From: Massilia sp. NR 4-1
Lineage (GTDB): Bacteria; Pseudomonadota; Gammaproteobacteria; Burkholderiales; Burkholderiaceae_D
DNA length: 64,000 nt
Assembly (NCBI RefSeq): GCF_001191005.1
Contig: NZ_CP012201.1
Span: 1,860,001-1,924,000 of the forward strand
Direction of reading: 5' to 3'
Below, piece after piece: positions 9,204 to 17,244 of this stretch. Numbering within the stretch: position 1 is the first letter of the stretch; the number at the start of each line of letters is the position of its first letter. The notes under the pieces were generated by a model. The model saw only the letters and a list, made by a program, of their open reading frames with translations. It was not told the DNA's origin and made no database searches. The translations under genes and the position numbers were made by a program.

Positions 9204-10088
9204 CTATGGTTGCGGATCACGCACGGCATTTCCGGTCGAGACGACCTTGTCTTTTTCCTTCGGCTTTGCCATCAGCGAAGTCGGCGTCCAGTTTCGTGGA
9301 TTGGTTTCGAGCGTCGCTTTATCGGTGATCCTGCGGTGCCGGTCGCCGATTGCCAGGCGCTGTCCGTTGCCGGTCGCGATTTGCACGCTTTCCGCTATCT
9401 TGGTGCGTTGAATCCGCCCTTGCTGGATCAAGGTTGAATACCGGAGCATGCCAGTAAAATCCCGCGTCAGGCGATTGAAATTGGCGGCCAAAATGGCCTC
9501 CCCTTGCTTGCATCCCTCGTTCCACCCACTAGTGATGGCGTTGCGCCATAAGGCCGTTTCCCCCTCGTCCTTGGGCAGGATATCGGTATCCGGCATATCC
9601 AGTGGCCCATTGATGACAAGTCCGGCCAGGAGGTAATCCCGCCATGTCGGCGGGACACTGACGAACCGCTCCGGTCGCGCGATGCGATAGACGTGATCCG
9701 CCGTTCTGAACTGATCTTCGTCGAACGCGGCCACATCACTTGCTTCCTCAATCACTGGCGGCAGCACGCCTTCAACCGTCACCAAGGTAGAAATCTGAAA
9801 GATTTGCTCCAGCACGTTGGCCCTTGCCTCCAGCCCGGCCGCAAGCTGGTACCCGCATTGTTTCAATCCGCCTCGGAATCCAAGCGTGCGGCCAGCTTCC
9901 TGCAGTACCTGGCTGCGGACTCCGCTCAGACCAGAACGGCCCGGCGATGTCATGGCCAACAGTTCATTCAGGGATTGCGTCGACGCCGTGGTTTTGGCTT
10001 GCCTCACACCGACTGCCGTACCGACATCTTCGGCATGAGCGCCTGCCACCAGCAAAGCGGAAGCGAACGAAATGAGATGCAGTTTCAT
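9204..10088 (-). CDS. DotC/TraI-like type IVB secretion outer-membrane core protein
   Basis: A 294-residue exported protein with a cleavable signal peptide (LISFASALLVAGAHA). It carries DotC-family blocks: LPPVIEEASDV, DQFRTADHVYRI, PTWRDYLLAGL, then TSGWNEGCKQGEAI and LTRDFTGMLRYSTL. DotC with DotD forms part of the outer-membrane ring of type IVB secretion systems; TraI is the IncI counterpart. DotC is often a lipoprotein, but no clear lipobox cysteine is seen at this N-terminus, so membrane attachment may depend on the DotD-like partner encoded 11 bases upstream. Confidence 0.85.
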   Translation of the reverse strand: MKLHLISFASALLVAGAHAEDVGTAVGVRQAKTTASTQSLNELLAMTSPGRSGLSGVRSQVLQEAGRTLGFRGGLKQCGYQLAAGLEARANVLEQIFQISTLVTVEGVLPPVIEEASDVAAFDEDQFRTADHVYRIARPERFVSVPPTWRDYLLAGLVINGPLDMPDTDILPKDEGETALWRNAITSGWNEGCKQGEAILAANFNRLTRDFTGMLRYSTLIQQGRIQRTKIAESVQIATGNGQRLAIGDRHRRITDKATLETNPRNWTPTSLMAKPKEKDKVVSTGNAVRDPQP

Positions 10089-10099
10089 GGCAGCCTCCT

Positions 10100-10549
10100 T
10101 TAGTTGCGTGGGCGGTTGTATTGAAGCCGCATGACATTATCGGAAAGCTCGATCGTGGCCCGATAGCCGACCTGCGACCGTAATTGGTTGATCACTTGTT
10201 CAAATGACGCCCGGCTGACGTTGACGACCACGGGTAATGGCAAGTGTGTACCTAGCGGACTGAAGTCCATACCGCGTTCGGCAGCAAGTTTTCCCAGCAA
10301 TGCCAGTGCGTCCCCTTTCCACGACAACGTGATGCCGCCGGCCGGCCCCGCATCCGCGTCGGCGGGCGTGGCGGCGGGCTGGTTCAGCGCGCCGACACGG
10401 TATAGCTCAGCCTGTGCGGCCTGGACCTTGCTTGCAGCTTCGAGAATCTGCTGATCGATCATTGCGACTGACGCAGACGGCTGCGATGTTGGAACGCTGG
10501 CGCAGCCGGCCAGCATGACAAGGAATAATAAAGAGAAATTGCGGTACAT
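10100..10549 (-). CDS. DotD/TraH-like type IVB secretion lipoprotein
   Basis: A 149-residue lipoprotein. The start at 10549 is fixed by CAGGAGG seven bases upstream; a longer in-frame extension has no comparable site. A signal peptide leads to a lipobox LAGC near residue 17. The C-terminal half (LPVVVNVSRASFEQVINQL, VGYRATIELSDNVMRLQY) resembles the small secretin-N0-like domain of DotD. It begins the order dotD-dotC-dotB-icmT, identical to traH-traI-traJ-traK of IncI plasmids. Predicted role: lipoprotein partner that anchors the outer-membrane ring. Confidence 0.82.
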   Translation of the reverse strand: MYRNFSLLFLVMLAGCASVPTSQPSASVAMIDQQILEAASKVQAAQAELYRVGALNQPAATPADADAGPAGGITLSWKGDALALLGKLAAERGMDFSPLGTHLPLPVVVNVSRASFEQVINQLRSQVGYRATIELSDNVMRLQYNRPRN

Positions 10550-10595
10550 AATGTCCTCCTGTTTTGCACTAAGAGTAGAATGCGAAATTGGAAAA

Positions 10596-12803
10596 TCAAT
10601 CGGATTCGCGCTGTTGTTGGACATGCGACAAATGATTCGCTTGGCTGATTTGCGGAGATTGAACTCTCTGCCGGATTCTGACGACTTCCTGCTGCAGTGC
10701 GTCCCGGTCCAGCCATTCAGTCATCAACTGGTGGACTTGCTGTTGAAACTCCGGATGCCCCTGCACACGGCAGTTCGTACCGAAGCGCTCATAGGCCAGC
10801 AGAAGCGCTAACTGGCAAACGCTGTCCGGCACCAGCTCCCCGACTACTTCAATGTGTCCCCCATGGTCAATGACGCCCCTTCCCGTGCGGTGGCAGATGG
10901 CACCGTCCCGGCGTACGCGAAATGCCACGCCATCGCAAATCGGCACCGCGGCCGGATCCTGATCGGCATCGCCGCAGATCAAATTTCTTTGTGATGCGAC
11001 GCGGCCGGCCGTTCGTTCGCAGGCACGCTGGGTTCCATAGGCCCAGCCGCGCAATTGGCTGATGGCGGCGGCGTCACCCAAGGCGGCGAGTTGCTCGACC
11101 CATTTTCGATAGTTCAGGAAGCTTCCCTGGAACGCGGCCCTAAGCTGCAGGCGCTCGGCCTGGATTTGCTCCCGCAGGCGTTCCCGCGCCCGTAGTGTTT
11201 CGAACGCAATAATGCTGTACTGCGCTTTGCGGTCGGCCTTGTTTGTATACATGGTCCGCACCAGCAGCCTTCGCTGGCGCGCCTCCGTGCGTAATACTGC
11301 AAACCGGCGGCACACCTCCTCTGGAGCTAACCGCTTGAACGAAAACTGCGCGCGGTATTGCTTATATCGTTCGGCGAGATCACGGCGCATTTCCGCGCGC
11401 TGCAATCTGGCCACCGCCCTGCTATCTTCATCGCGCTTCGGCGGTCGGAACTTATCATAGGCATCGACAAGCGCAACAGCAGCCTCCATCACTGGTACTT
11501 CATAGGCTCCCAGCCGCTTCGTCAACCGCCCTTTCGACAGCGCTTCATGCATGTCACTCGCCTTGACTGGCGTCGTACCTGCCGCATGGAGGTCGTAAAC
11601 GGCCAGTCCCTGCCCTTTCTCACGAAGAGCGAGGCCATACTGCCCTAAATGCGCATGCAATTGTTGCCAGGTCAAATCATCCCTGCTTAACAGCGGCATC
11701 AGTGTGCTTCTTGGTTCTCCCTGGACATAGCTGATAAAACTTTCCTGGTCCCCATGGCGCTCCATATCCGCTGCGGCGGACGGCTTATGGCCTTTTGTTT
11801 CCTTTGCGACTGCACGCCATTCGACAACGGGAATGCCATTGCGCTCACAAACCACATACGGCCCATTGTCATGCGACCAGCCAAAACGCAGCTCCAATTC
11901 ACGCATTGCCTTGTCCAGTTTATAAAAATCTCGCACCGGGTAAACAACACTGAATGTTTCGGGATGTACCCGGTTGACCGCGATATGCATATGAGCGTTA
12001 TTGGTGTCGCGGTGTATGGCAAACACATACTGATGCCCCGTCATTCCCACGGCACTCAATACATGCGCGCCGCACGCAAATGCCTCATCGTTGGATGGAT
12101 GCTCCTGGGCGGGCCACGACACCATCACGTGATAAACCGGATTTTTCACCCGTGCATTTTGCGCGGCAACCGCCTTCATTTCCGCGCCTGCGGTTGCCAG
12201 GGAAAGGCAATTGTGTTCGCAGACAATGCGCTCCGCTGTTTTCAGCCGCTGGACCGGACCTGTCAGCTGGATGAATTCGGCTTCACCAATGCCTCCCGCA
12301 TGTCGTCCATGCCTTCGCGCAACGGCTTCAGCATAGAACGCAAGGTAGGTTCGACGGGTTCTGGCTCGTGCCTGAAAATCTCGATCAGCTTCGCGAGGCG
12401 AGCCGAGATATCCTTCTGCTGCCTGGAGATAGTCTCGAGCAGCGGCAACACTTCGTTGATATGTATGGTCATTCAAAGTCTCCCCATCACTGCCTGGACT
12501 GCCGTCGCCAATTCGTCCATGTTCGAATTCATGGGCTTTAGCAGGCCGCCTAACACCCTCAGCACGGACTCGGACGGCAACTGCATCAATAGCAGGAGCT
12601 CGTCCAGCTGGGCGCAAATGGTCTTCTGCTGATTTGAGATTTCCAGCAGCATGCTCAAGAACTTTGAGTTGTCGGCGTCGGTCGCTTGGATCGAGTTCAT
12701 CGGTTAGCTCCTCCTTGTCTTCTTCACGCTGGGTCATGTAACGGATCAAGTCGGCAAAGCTGGATTTGCTTTCCTTGCGCCGGGGTGGAACCTTGGCAAG
12801 CAT
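10596..12803 (-). CDS. MOBP-type conjugative relaxase with an unusually long spacer
   Basis: A 735-residue relaxase that would nick oriT and pilot DNA transfer. The start at 12803 gives MLAKVPPRRKESKSSFADLI followed by Tyr22, the position of the catalytic tyrosine of RP4 TraI. The metal-binding motif AIHRDTNNAHMHIAVNRVHPE (His264, His271, His273 approximately) follows. In typical family members this motif lies about 100 residues after the tyrosine; here about 150 residues are inserted, and the DNA of the insert carries two small genes in another frame. The C-terminal 450 residues are basic and charged and not assigned. It starts just after mobC and precedes dotD, so mobilisation and secretion genes form one transcription unit. 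Whether the insert is translated or bypassed is open. Confidence 0.85.
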   Translation of the reverse strand: MLAKVPPRRKESKSSFADLIRYMTQREEDKEELTDELDPSDRRRQLKVLEHAAGNLKSAEDHLRPAGRAPAIDAVAVRVRAEGVRRPAKAHEFEHGRIGDGSPGSDGETLNDHTYQRSVAAARDYLQAAEGYLGSPREADRDFQARARTRRTYLAFYAEAVARRHGRHAGGIGEAEFIQLTGPVQRLKTAERIVCEHNCLSLATAGAEMKAVAAQNARVKNPVYHVMVSWPAQEHPSNDEAFACGAHVLSAVGMTGHQYVFAIHRDTNNAHMHIAVNRVHPETFSVVYPVRDFYKLDKAMRELELRFGWSHDNGPYVVCERNGIPVVEWRAVAKETKGHKPSAAADMERHGDQESFISYVQGEPRSTLMPLLSRDDLTWQQLHAHLGQYGLALREKGQGLAVYDLHAAGTTPVKASDMHEALSKGRLTKRLGAYEVPVMEAAVALVDAYDKFRPPKRDEDSRAVARLQRAEMRRDLAERYKQYRAQFSFKRLAPEEVCRRFAVLRTEARQRRLLVRTMYTNKADRKAQYSIIAFETLRARERLREQIQAERLQLRAAFQGSFLNYRKWVEQLAALGDAAAISQLRGWAYGTQRACERTAGRVASQRNLICGDADQDPAAVPICDGVAFRVRRDGAICHRTGRGVIDHGGHIEVVGELVPDSVCQLALLLAYERFGTNCRVQGHPEFQQQVHQLMTEWLDRDALQQEVVRIRQRVQSPQISQANHLSHVQQQRESD
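12263..12472 (-). CDS. Small coiled-coil protein nested in the relaxase gene (copy 2)
   Basis: A 69-residue acidic helical protein, with core LLETISRQQKDISARLAKL and then LRSMLKPLREGMDDMREAL. GGGGAG lies about 7 bases upstream of the ATG. It begins immediately after the stop of the preceding nested gene and is its paralogue (shared pattern LLExxxxQQKxIxAxL and LKPxxxxMDExxxA). It lies wholly inside the relaxase coding region in another frame. Function unknown; a relaxosome accessory or regulator is possible by location only. Confidence 0.6.
   Translation of the reverse strand: MTIHINEVLPLLETISRQQKDISARLAKLIEIFRHEPEPVEPTLRSMLKPLREGMDDMREALVKPNSSS
12473..12700 (-). CDS. Small coiled-coil protein nested in the relaxase gene (copy 1)
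   Basis: A 75-residue protein with the pattern MLLEISNQQKTICAQLDELL and GGLLKPMNSNMDELATAV, predicted to be mostly helical. A near-perfect ribosome binding site, AAGGAGGAG, sits 6-8 bases before the ATG, stronger than most in the region, which argues that it is translated. It is encoded inside the relaxase gene in a different frame and is followed without a gap by its paralogue. IncQ-type plasmids provide precedent for a mobilisation gene nested in the relaxase gene (mobB in mobA), but no sequence kinship is claimed. Function unknown. Confidence 0.65.
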   Translation of the reverse strand: MNSIQATDADNSKFLSMLLEISNQQKTICAQLDELLLLMQLPSESVLRVLGGLLKPMNSNMDELATAVQAVMGRL

Positions 12804-12805
12804 GA

Positions 12806-13105
12806 TCAGCCCCCCAGACGGCGCATGGCGCCGATGATTTCCACCAGCACGGTGCCGTATTGGACGCTCATTGCATCGCTGGCTGATCGCGCCAGGTCGC
12901 GTTGCTGGCAGCCGAGGCGGCGCAGTTCTTCGATGATATGGGTGGCGGCCTGACTGCGCACTTTGCGGCCCAGGGCGCATGCGAGCATATAGGCTGGGAT
13001 CGTCATGCTGGCATCTTGAGCAAGCTGGCGCAGGGCTTCGTGGTCGTCGGGGGCGACGCGAACCATAATGAGTTTGGATTTCTTGCGCTTTTCCTGTGTG
13101 ACCAT
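12806..13105 (-). CDS. MobC-like relaxosome accessory protein
   Basis: A 99-residue basic protein. The N-terminal part SKLIMVRVAPDDHEALRQLA looks like a ribbon-helix-helix DNA-binding fold, and the C-terminal half (IEELRRLGCQQRDLARS...VLVEIIGAMRRLG) has the pattern of the MobC family, which assists relaxase at oriT and represses the mob operon. It ends 2 bases before the relaxase start, as expected for relaxosome partners. A palindromic AACGGTTTA motif lies 13-25 bases upstream of its start, a plausible operator for autoregulation. Confidence 0.72.
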   Translation of the reverse strand: MVTQEKRKKSKLIMVRVAPDDHEALRQLAQDASMTIPAYMLACALGRKVRSQAATHIIEELRRLGCQQRDLARSASDAMSVQYGTVLVEIIGAMRRLGG

Positions 13106-13117
13106 GATTAGCCAGAC

Positions 13118-13130
13118 TTAACGGTTTATA
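13118..13130 (-). promoter_or_regulatory. Candidate operator/promoter motif upstream of mobC (copy 1)
   Basis: TTAACGGTTTATA on the plus strand; read toward mobC it gives TATAAACCGTTAA, a possible -10 hexamer (TATAAA) overlapping an imperfect palindrome. Near-identical motifs occur at 17697-17709 and 21291-21310, each just upstream of a minus-strand start. Confidence 0.5.
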
Positions 13131-13141
13131 TCATTTCCGGG

Positions 13142-13837
13142 TTACTTGTTGAGTGAAAACATTGGGTAACGAGGCGGCTCATTGTGGGAAGGCCGGATCG
13201 TGTCAAGGTAGGCTTCGCGAGCATCGTAGTCAGTACAGACGTAGTAGATGCGTTGCTCGATGCACACAGCCAGCATCTTGCTGCTCTCGGGGCAATTGCT
13301 GCTTAACTCAGTGCCACTCATCGCCTCGATGGCTGCAACCACTTTCTCGCGGCTCAGCTTGGTGCTTCGCCAATCGCCGTGGGTGTGAACATAGGCGTAC
13401 TGAATATCGCCTTGCTCCAGTAATTCTTTCGCCTTACTGGCCGGGATCAGTTTGGCGTTGTCAGTGAACAATGCCGCCTCAGCAGCATCAAGTGCCTCAC
13501 GCTCGGCTTTAAGTTCATCCGCTCTCCACCTCTCCTGGCAGTTCTGCCGAGCGTCGTGCATGGCAATGCCCATTTCCCACAGACGCGGATAGAGCTTGTT
13601 GGACAAGACCTCACCCACATCGCGTAGCGCCTGAGTTTCACCGTTGGTCGCATAGTCACTAACCATTCGTAAGACCAGTATCGTTAGCCCTCTATCGAGG
13701 TTGCCGATGCACTCCGCAATCGAATAGCCGCACAGGCTGTTATAGAGCGAAAGAACAGCTTTCGCCAAACTGGACGAGCTGCCGGTTCCCGGATTGCGCT
13801 GAATCCACACCAGCGCTTCTGCATAAGGATTGTTCAT
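13142..13837 (-). CDS. Hypothetical protein in the mobilisation region
   Basis: A 231-residue soluble protein with AAGGAG eight bases before its ATG. No signal peptide or membrane segment is seen. The middle (about 95-135, DARQNCQERWRADELKAERE and so on) is strongly helical and charged, and the C-terminal part has aromatic strands (AYVHTHGDWRS, QRIYYVCTDYDAREAYLD). The family is not recognised. It lies between mobC and the candidate oriT, on the strand of the transfer genes, so it could be an early-transferred plasmid gene; that is inference from place alone. Confidence 0.65.
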   Translation of the reverse strand: MNNPYAEALVWIQRNPGTGSSSSLAKAVLSLYNSLCGYSIAECIGNLDRGLTILVLRMVSDYATNGETQALRDVGEVLSNKLYPRLWEMGIAMHDARQNCQERWRADELKAEREALDAAEAALFTDNAKLIPASKAKELLEQGDIQYAYVHTHGDWRSTKLSREKVVAAIEAMSGTELSSNCPESSKMLAVCIEQRIYYVCTDYDAREAYLDTIRPSHNEPPRYPMFSLNK

Positions 13838-13980
13838 TTTCCACTCCTTGCGCCGGCGGCCGGCCAGCTAGACAGGCGCCAAATGGCGCGGCTTGTGAGC
13901 AATTGAGTCGGGTCTCGGGGCTTGCCCTGAGCAGGGTGGTAGGCGGCATGAAGGGAGTGCAACGACTGGCATGCCGCCGG

Positions 13981-14027
13981 TTGCTAGGACGCCGCTTGCG
14001 GCGGTATAGCAAACCCTACCCTGTCCC
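13981..14027 (+). other. Candidate origin of transfer (oriT) with nic site
   Basis: Imperfect inverted repeat: TTGCTAGGACGCCGC at 13981-13995 and GCGGCGGTATAGCAA at 13998-14012 match at 12 of 15 positions with a 2-base loop. Immediately 3' is TACCCTGTCCC, one base from the TATCCTG|Y core nicked by MOBP relaxases; cleavage would fall between 14023 and 14024. It lies in the 442-base gene-free stretch (13838-14279) between the transfer arm and the stb-like operon, where R388 also carries its oriT. Two shorter inverted repeats (GCGCCAAATGGCGC near 13876, CCCTGAGCAGGG near 13925) lie nearby. Confidence 0.6.
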
Positions 14028-14279
14028 AGAAACTGCCCTCCTTTCTTCCACCTTAGGCTCGAATCGGACGTAAACAAGACATCAACGTAACAACCGTGAT
14101 AACTATCAAATAACAGCTGCCTTAACAGACTGCCTTGAAAAACTGAACATGGGACTAACAGGGCCGAACATGACGGATAACAAAGTCGCTAACACGGGCC
14201 GTACTAATAATGAGTGCAGCAGCAGTTCGCGCCGGGGCGCCAGCCAGGTCAACAACTGATCAAGAAAGGCGATTGAGAC

Positions 14280-14690
14280 GTGGCAAAACATAGTGTCAAA
14301 CTGATCGAACAGCTTAGGCAGTCGCTGGAATCTCTTCCACCACCAGCCATGGAAGCAACGGCGCTGTCGGCGCAACAGGCGGTGACCATGCTTGCAGAAG
14401 AGGTGCGGGCACTCCAGGCAAAGGGCTATACGTACATCATGATCGCTGCCCTACTGAGTGCCAGCGGCCTCAGAATTTCCAGCGGCACGTTATGCACTTA
14501 CATGTCGCGTACAAGAAATCGCGACGCACCGAAAAACAAGTCAAAGGGACGCCCGACTACTCAAGCGATTGGGCCTGGATCTTCCGACCGTACTTCGGAA
14601 AAGGAAAAACACGGGAGTGCATCAACCGTCAGACCTTTAACCCAGTCCAGTGCGAAATTTACGCCGGCGCCGGACACAGATGATTTATGA
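14280..14690 (+). CDS. Small DNA-binding protein, StbA-like position
   Basis: A 136-residue protein with a GTG start (AGAAAGG about 10 bases upstream). Residues about 35-75 (EEVRALQAKGYTYIMIAALL, SGLRISSGTLCTYMSR) read as a helix-turn-helix; the tail after residue 80 is disordered and rich in Lys, Ser and Thr. It is the first gene of a three-gene operon with a ParA-like ATPase and a membrane protein, pointing away from the transfer genes across the candidate oriT. This matches the layout of the R388 stbABC operon, whose StbA binds DNA near oriT. The kinship is by layout and motif; sequence similarity was not tested. Confidence 0.65.
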   Translation: MAKHSVKLIEQLRQSLESLPPPAMEATALSAQQAVTMLAEEVRALQAKGYTYIMIAALLSASGLRISSGTLCTYMSRTRNRDAPKNKSKGRPTTQAIGPGSSDRTSEKEKHGSASTVRPLTQSSAKFTPAPDTDDL

Positions 14691-14709
14691 ATGCTGAACG
14701 GAGGAAAGC

Positions 14710-15393
14710 ATGTGCAAAGATATTTTGATTGTCGGCGGTGGCAAAGGCGGCGTCGGGAAATCGGTGGTCACGGTCGGCCTTATTGATACCGTACGCTCGC
14801 GGGGTGATATTCCAATCCTGCTGGAGTCCGACACCTCGAATCCCGACGTCTACAAAATGTACAAGGATGAGATCCGGACTGAAACCGTCGACTTGGACGA
14901 CCCGAACGGTTGGATCGATTTTATTAACCTATGCGATGAATATCGTGACGGACCGGTCATCGTCAATACAGCCGCTAGGAATAACCGCGGCGTCACGGCC
15001 CATGCGGCCATGCTGCATAATGCGCTGGAAGAACTGGCGCGGCAGGTCGTCACGTTCTGGGTCATCAACAGGCAACGCGACAGTTTAGAACTGCTCAATG
15101 AATACATGCGAACGATGCACGGTTCCGCTGTCCATGTCGTTCGCAATGCCTACTATGGTGATGAACATAAATTCGAGCTGTATAACGGATCGAAATTAAG
15201 ACGCCAAGTGGAAGACGCCGGCGGCAAGTCGCTCCTGTTCCCGGACTTGGCTGACCGCGTCAGCGACGATTTGTATAGCGCTCGCCTGTCCATCGACGCC
15301 GCCCTAAAAAAGCTCCCGCTTGGCAACCGCGCCGAACTGACCAGGTGGCGCAACGAGGTCCAGCACGTGCTCGGCGGGGTGCTTTATGCCTGA
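14710..15393 (+). CDS. ParA/MinD-family ATPase, StbB-like
   Basis: A 227-residue P-loop ATPase with a deviant Walker A GGGKGGVGKS near residues 8-17, typical of ParA/MinD proteins that position plasmids or complexes. GGAGG lies 5 bases before the ATG. The remainder (ILLESDTSNPDVYKMY, PVIVNTAARNNRGV) keeps the expected Asp of the switch region. The following gene overlaps its end by 8 bases, so they are coupled. By context it resembles StbB or MobD-type ATPases of mobile plasmids that influence segregation or conjugation. Confidence 0.8.
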   Translation: MCKDILIVGGGKGGVGKSVVTVGLIDTVRSRGDIPILLESDTSNPDVYKMYKDEIRTETVDLDDPNGWIDFINLCDEYRDGPVIVNTAARNNRGVTAHAAMLHNALEELARQVVTFWVINRQRDSLELLNEYMRTMHGSAVHVVRNAYYGDEHKFELYNGSKLRRQVEDAGGKSLLFPDLADRVSDDLYSARLSIDAALKKLPLGNRAELTRWRNEVQHVLGGVLYA

Positions 15394-16042
15394 CGTCGAA
15401 CGGTCCTTCGAGCGCTTGCTGGGTCGGCAACCGTCCGACAAGGAAATCCAAAACCTGTACCGGGTGAAGAGCGCGCTGGATTTGAAGGACAACGATGCAC
15501 TGTGGCTGGTACTAATCGCGCTGGAGTCGTACGACACGCTGTACCGGCGCTATCCGGACATGGTGAACGCCGAGGTGACCAAGACCGTGGAACAGCAGCG
15601 TGCGGCCATCGCCGCGATTGCGGATACCGAGACCAAGAAGGCAATCACCGAGCTGGCGCAGGCAGTCAACCGAGCCAGCGAGGCGGTGGCCCTGCGATTG
15701 ACACAGGCTTCCTGGATGCAGGCGGCCGGCGCCATGATGCTGGGAATGGTGTTGTTCGGCGCTTTCTGTGTGTTTGTCGGCTTCGTTCTTGGCAGCGGCA
15801 AGATGCCCTGGTGGGCGCCGCGGGCAGCAAGGTATGATTCTTTGCTAGCACTGGTGTTTGCGTCGCTGATGCACACGCCGGCCGGCTGGATTGGCGCTAT
15901 CGCGGCTGCCGTCTGTGGCCTCACTGCGGTGTGGCACGGACGGAAGGATATTCTTAGCCATCGGCGCCTGGACCTTGCACTTCGAGGGTTGCTTCTGTTG
16001 CTACTCGGATTGGGTTGTGCGATGCCGCTGGTTTTCAACTGA
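15386..16042 (+). CDS. Membrane protein of the stb-like operon
   Basis: A 218-residue protein. The N-terminal 100 residues are soluble and helical (FERLLGRQPSDKEIQNLYRV, then a Glu/Ala-rich coil). Three to four hydrophobic segments follow at about 112-135, 150-162, 168-184 and 200-216. It overlaps the ATPase gene by 8 bases. The third place in the operon corresponds to stbC of R388, a membrane protein of unclear function; homology was not tested. A weak stem near 16077-16101 (GCTACTC...GAGTAGC) may end transcription. Confidence 0.65.
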   Translation: MPDVERSFERLLGRQPSDKEIQNLYRVKSALDLKDNDALWLVLIALESYDTLYRRYPDMVNAEVTKTVEQQRAAIAAIADTETKKAITELAQAVNRASEAVALRLTQASWMQAAGAMMLGMVLFGAFCVFVGFVLGSGKMPWWAPRAARYDSLLALVFASLMHTPAGWIGAIAAAVCGLTAVWHGRKDILSHRRLDLALRGLLLLLLGLGCAMPLVFN

Positions 16043-16139
16043 TTGGAAAGGATGTTTTGAGGTTTTTGGCACAGCTGCTACTCCTTGGTTTTTAGAGTAG
16101 CCAGCGTATGATCACGACCAGGTGGCGTCGCAAATTACA

Positions 16140-16511
16140 TTACTGCTTGCCTTGGCATTTGTGGAGTTGGATCGCCCAGCCGTATTCGTTGGCCGCCGCA
16201 TTCCTGACCAGTGTGAGGTCACACTGCTGCGATGGATAGGAGGCTCGGACGAGCGCCGAGCTTGCCGTCGATTCCAACACCACCGTCTCGATTTTCTCGC
16301 TCTGGACACCGTACAAAACGTTGATAAAACGAATGCAGGCCAACCGGGCCGCGTCCGGCGTGCCGCTGGCCGAAAGAGCCTTCTTGGCAGCTGGTACCTG
16401 ACCCACGGCCCACTGCGCCTCTTTCAACAGATTCCGTGACCCGCCGTCGACGGGAACTTGTGCGTTTGCGCCGGCATTGGCCAGCGCGAACAAAACGACC
16501 ATACGTTTCAT
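16140..16511 (-). CDS. Small exported protein of unknown function
   Basis: A 123-residue protein. The start at 16511 is chosen because GAGG lies 7 bases upstream and the result begins with a classical signal peptide (MKRMVVLFALANAGANA). The mature part contains two cysteines (ARLACIRFINVLYG, PSQQCDLTLVRNA) plus one near the C-terminus (LHKCQ), possibly disulfide-bonded in the periplasm. The family is not recognised. It is the last gene of the small-gene train and meets the stb-like operon tail to tail. Confidence 0.65.
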   Translation of the reverse strand: MKRMVVLFALANAGANAQVPVDGGSRNLLKEAQWAVGQVPAAKKALSASGTPDAARLACIRFINVLYGVQSEKIETVVLESTASSALVRASYPSQQCDLTLVRNAAANEYGWAIQLHKCQGKQ

Positions 16512-16551
16512 GTGCGACCTCATTGTGATGGAAGTAAATAATGAGGCGCTG

Positions 16552-16779
16552 CTACGGTAGCGCTCCGGCGTGGATCAAGGCAATCAGAATGGCACCGACT
16601 TGCGCGTCACTAAACGCGCTGCTTGCTACGGCGGTCTGGTGTTCGAGATCATGCGGCCGTATAAGTCGGCCTTCACACGCCTCCTGGCGTTCAACCCACG
16701 CTCTTCCTTCGAAGCGTCCCCGGACGCGCCAGAAATTGATAGCCGCCTCGATGTCCATAACGCTGTAGCTATTTTCCAT
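16552..16779 (-). CDS. DUF3717-like small protein
   Basis: A 75-residue cytoplasmic protein. The opening SVMDIEAAINFWRVRG fits the DUF3717 pattern (hydrophobic-x-x-AINYWRAR) seen in many Burkholderiales, and the C-terminal helix (SDAQVGAILIALIHAG) also fits in place. No function is known for the family. It belongs to the minus-strand train of small genes. Confidence 0.65.
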   Translation of the reverse strand: MENSYSVMDIEAAINFWRVRGRFEGRAWVERQEACEGRLIRPHDLEHQTAVASSAFSDAQVGAILIALIHAGALP

Positions 16780-16809
16780 GGCTGGACCTCCACCCTTCTT
16801 TGAAGCCGG

Positions 16810-17244
16810 TCACTTCCGGCGAAAAATATACGGCACGTAAACTGGCCAGAACCACGCATAGAAGATCCTGAACCATACTCGGTCGAATACATTCAGTCCC
16901 GCCAGCTCGGGCGTGGCCGGCACTTTGACCAGGTGCTGCACCACAAATCCGGCTGCGAGGTAGGCCAGGCCCAGCCCGTACATGAAGGCCGCACGCTGGC
17001 TGCCCCACAGCCACACGTACAGCAGCACGGCGTTGACGAGCGTGATGACCGCCGTCTTGGTCCGCGATCCGAATTTCTTGGCCTTTCGGTGCGCTTCCTC
17101 GGCCGGCGCCTGCAGGGCGCGCTCGATCATTTGTTCCGGCGTCAAATTCTTGCGCTGCTCAATGATTGGCCAGAACCATTTCACAATTCGGTAAGCGACT
17201 ATTCCGCAGATCAGCAACAGCAAGATCGAACTGGCGATGTCCAT
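16810..17244 (-). CDS. Integral membrane protein of unknown function
   Basis: A 144-residue protein with an N-terminal membrane segment (SSILLLLICGIVAYRIV, about 5-21), a charged cytoplasmic-like stretch (about 30-62, with a LTPEQMIERAL helix), two further membrane segments (about 66-83 and 88-105) and an aromatic tail (FRIFYAWFWPVYVPYIF). Its first 86 bases overlap the end of the upstream gene in another frame. The family is not recognised. Confidence 0.65.
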   Translation of the reverse strand: MDIASSILLLLICGIVAYRIVKWFWPIIEQRKNLTPEQMIERALQAPAEEAHRKAKKFGSRTKTAVITLVNAVLLYVWLWGSQRAAFMYGLGLAYLAAGFVVQHLVKVPATPELAGLNVFDRVWFRIFYAWFWPVYVPYIFRRK

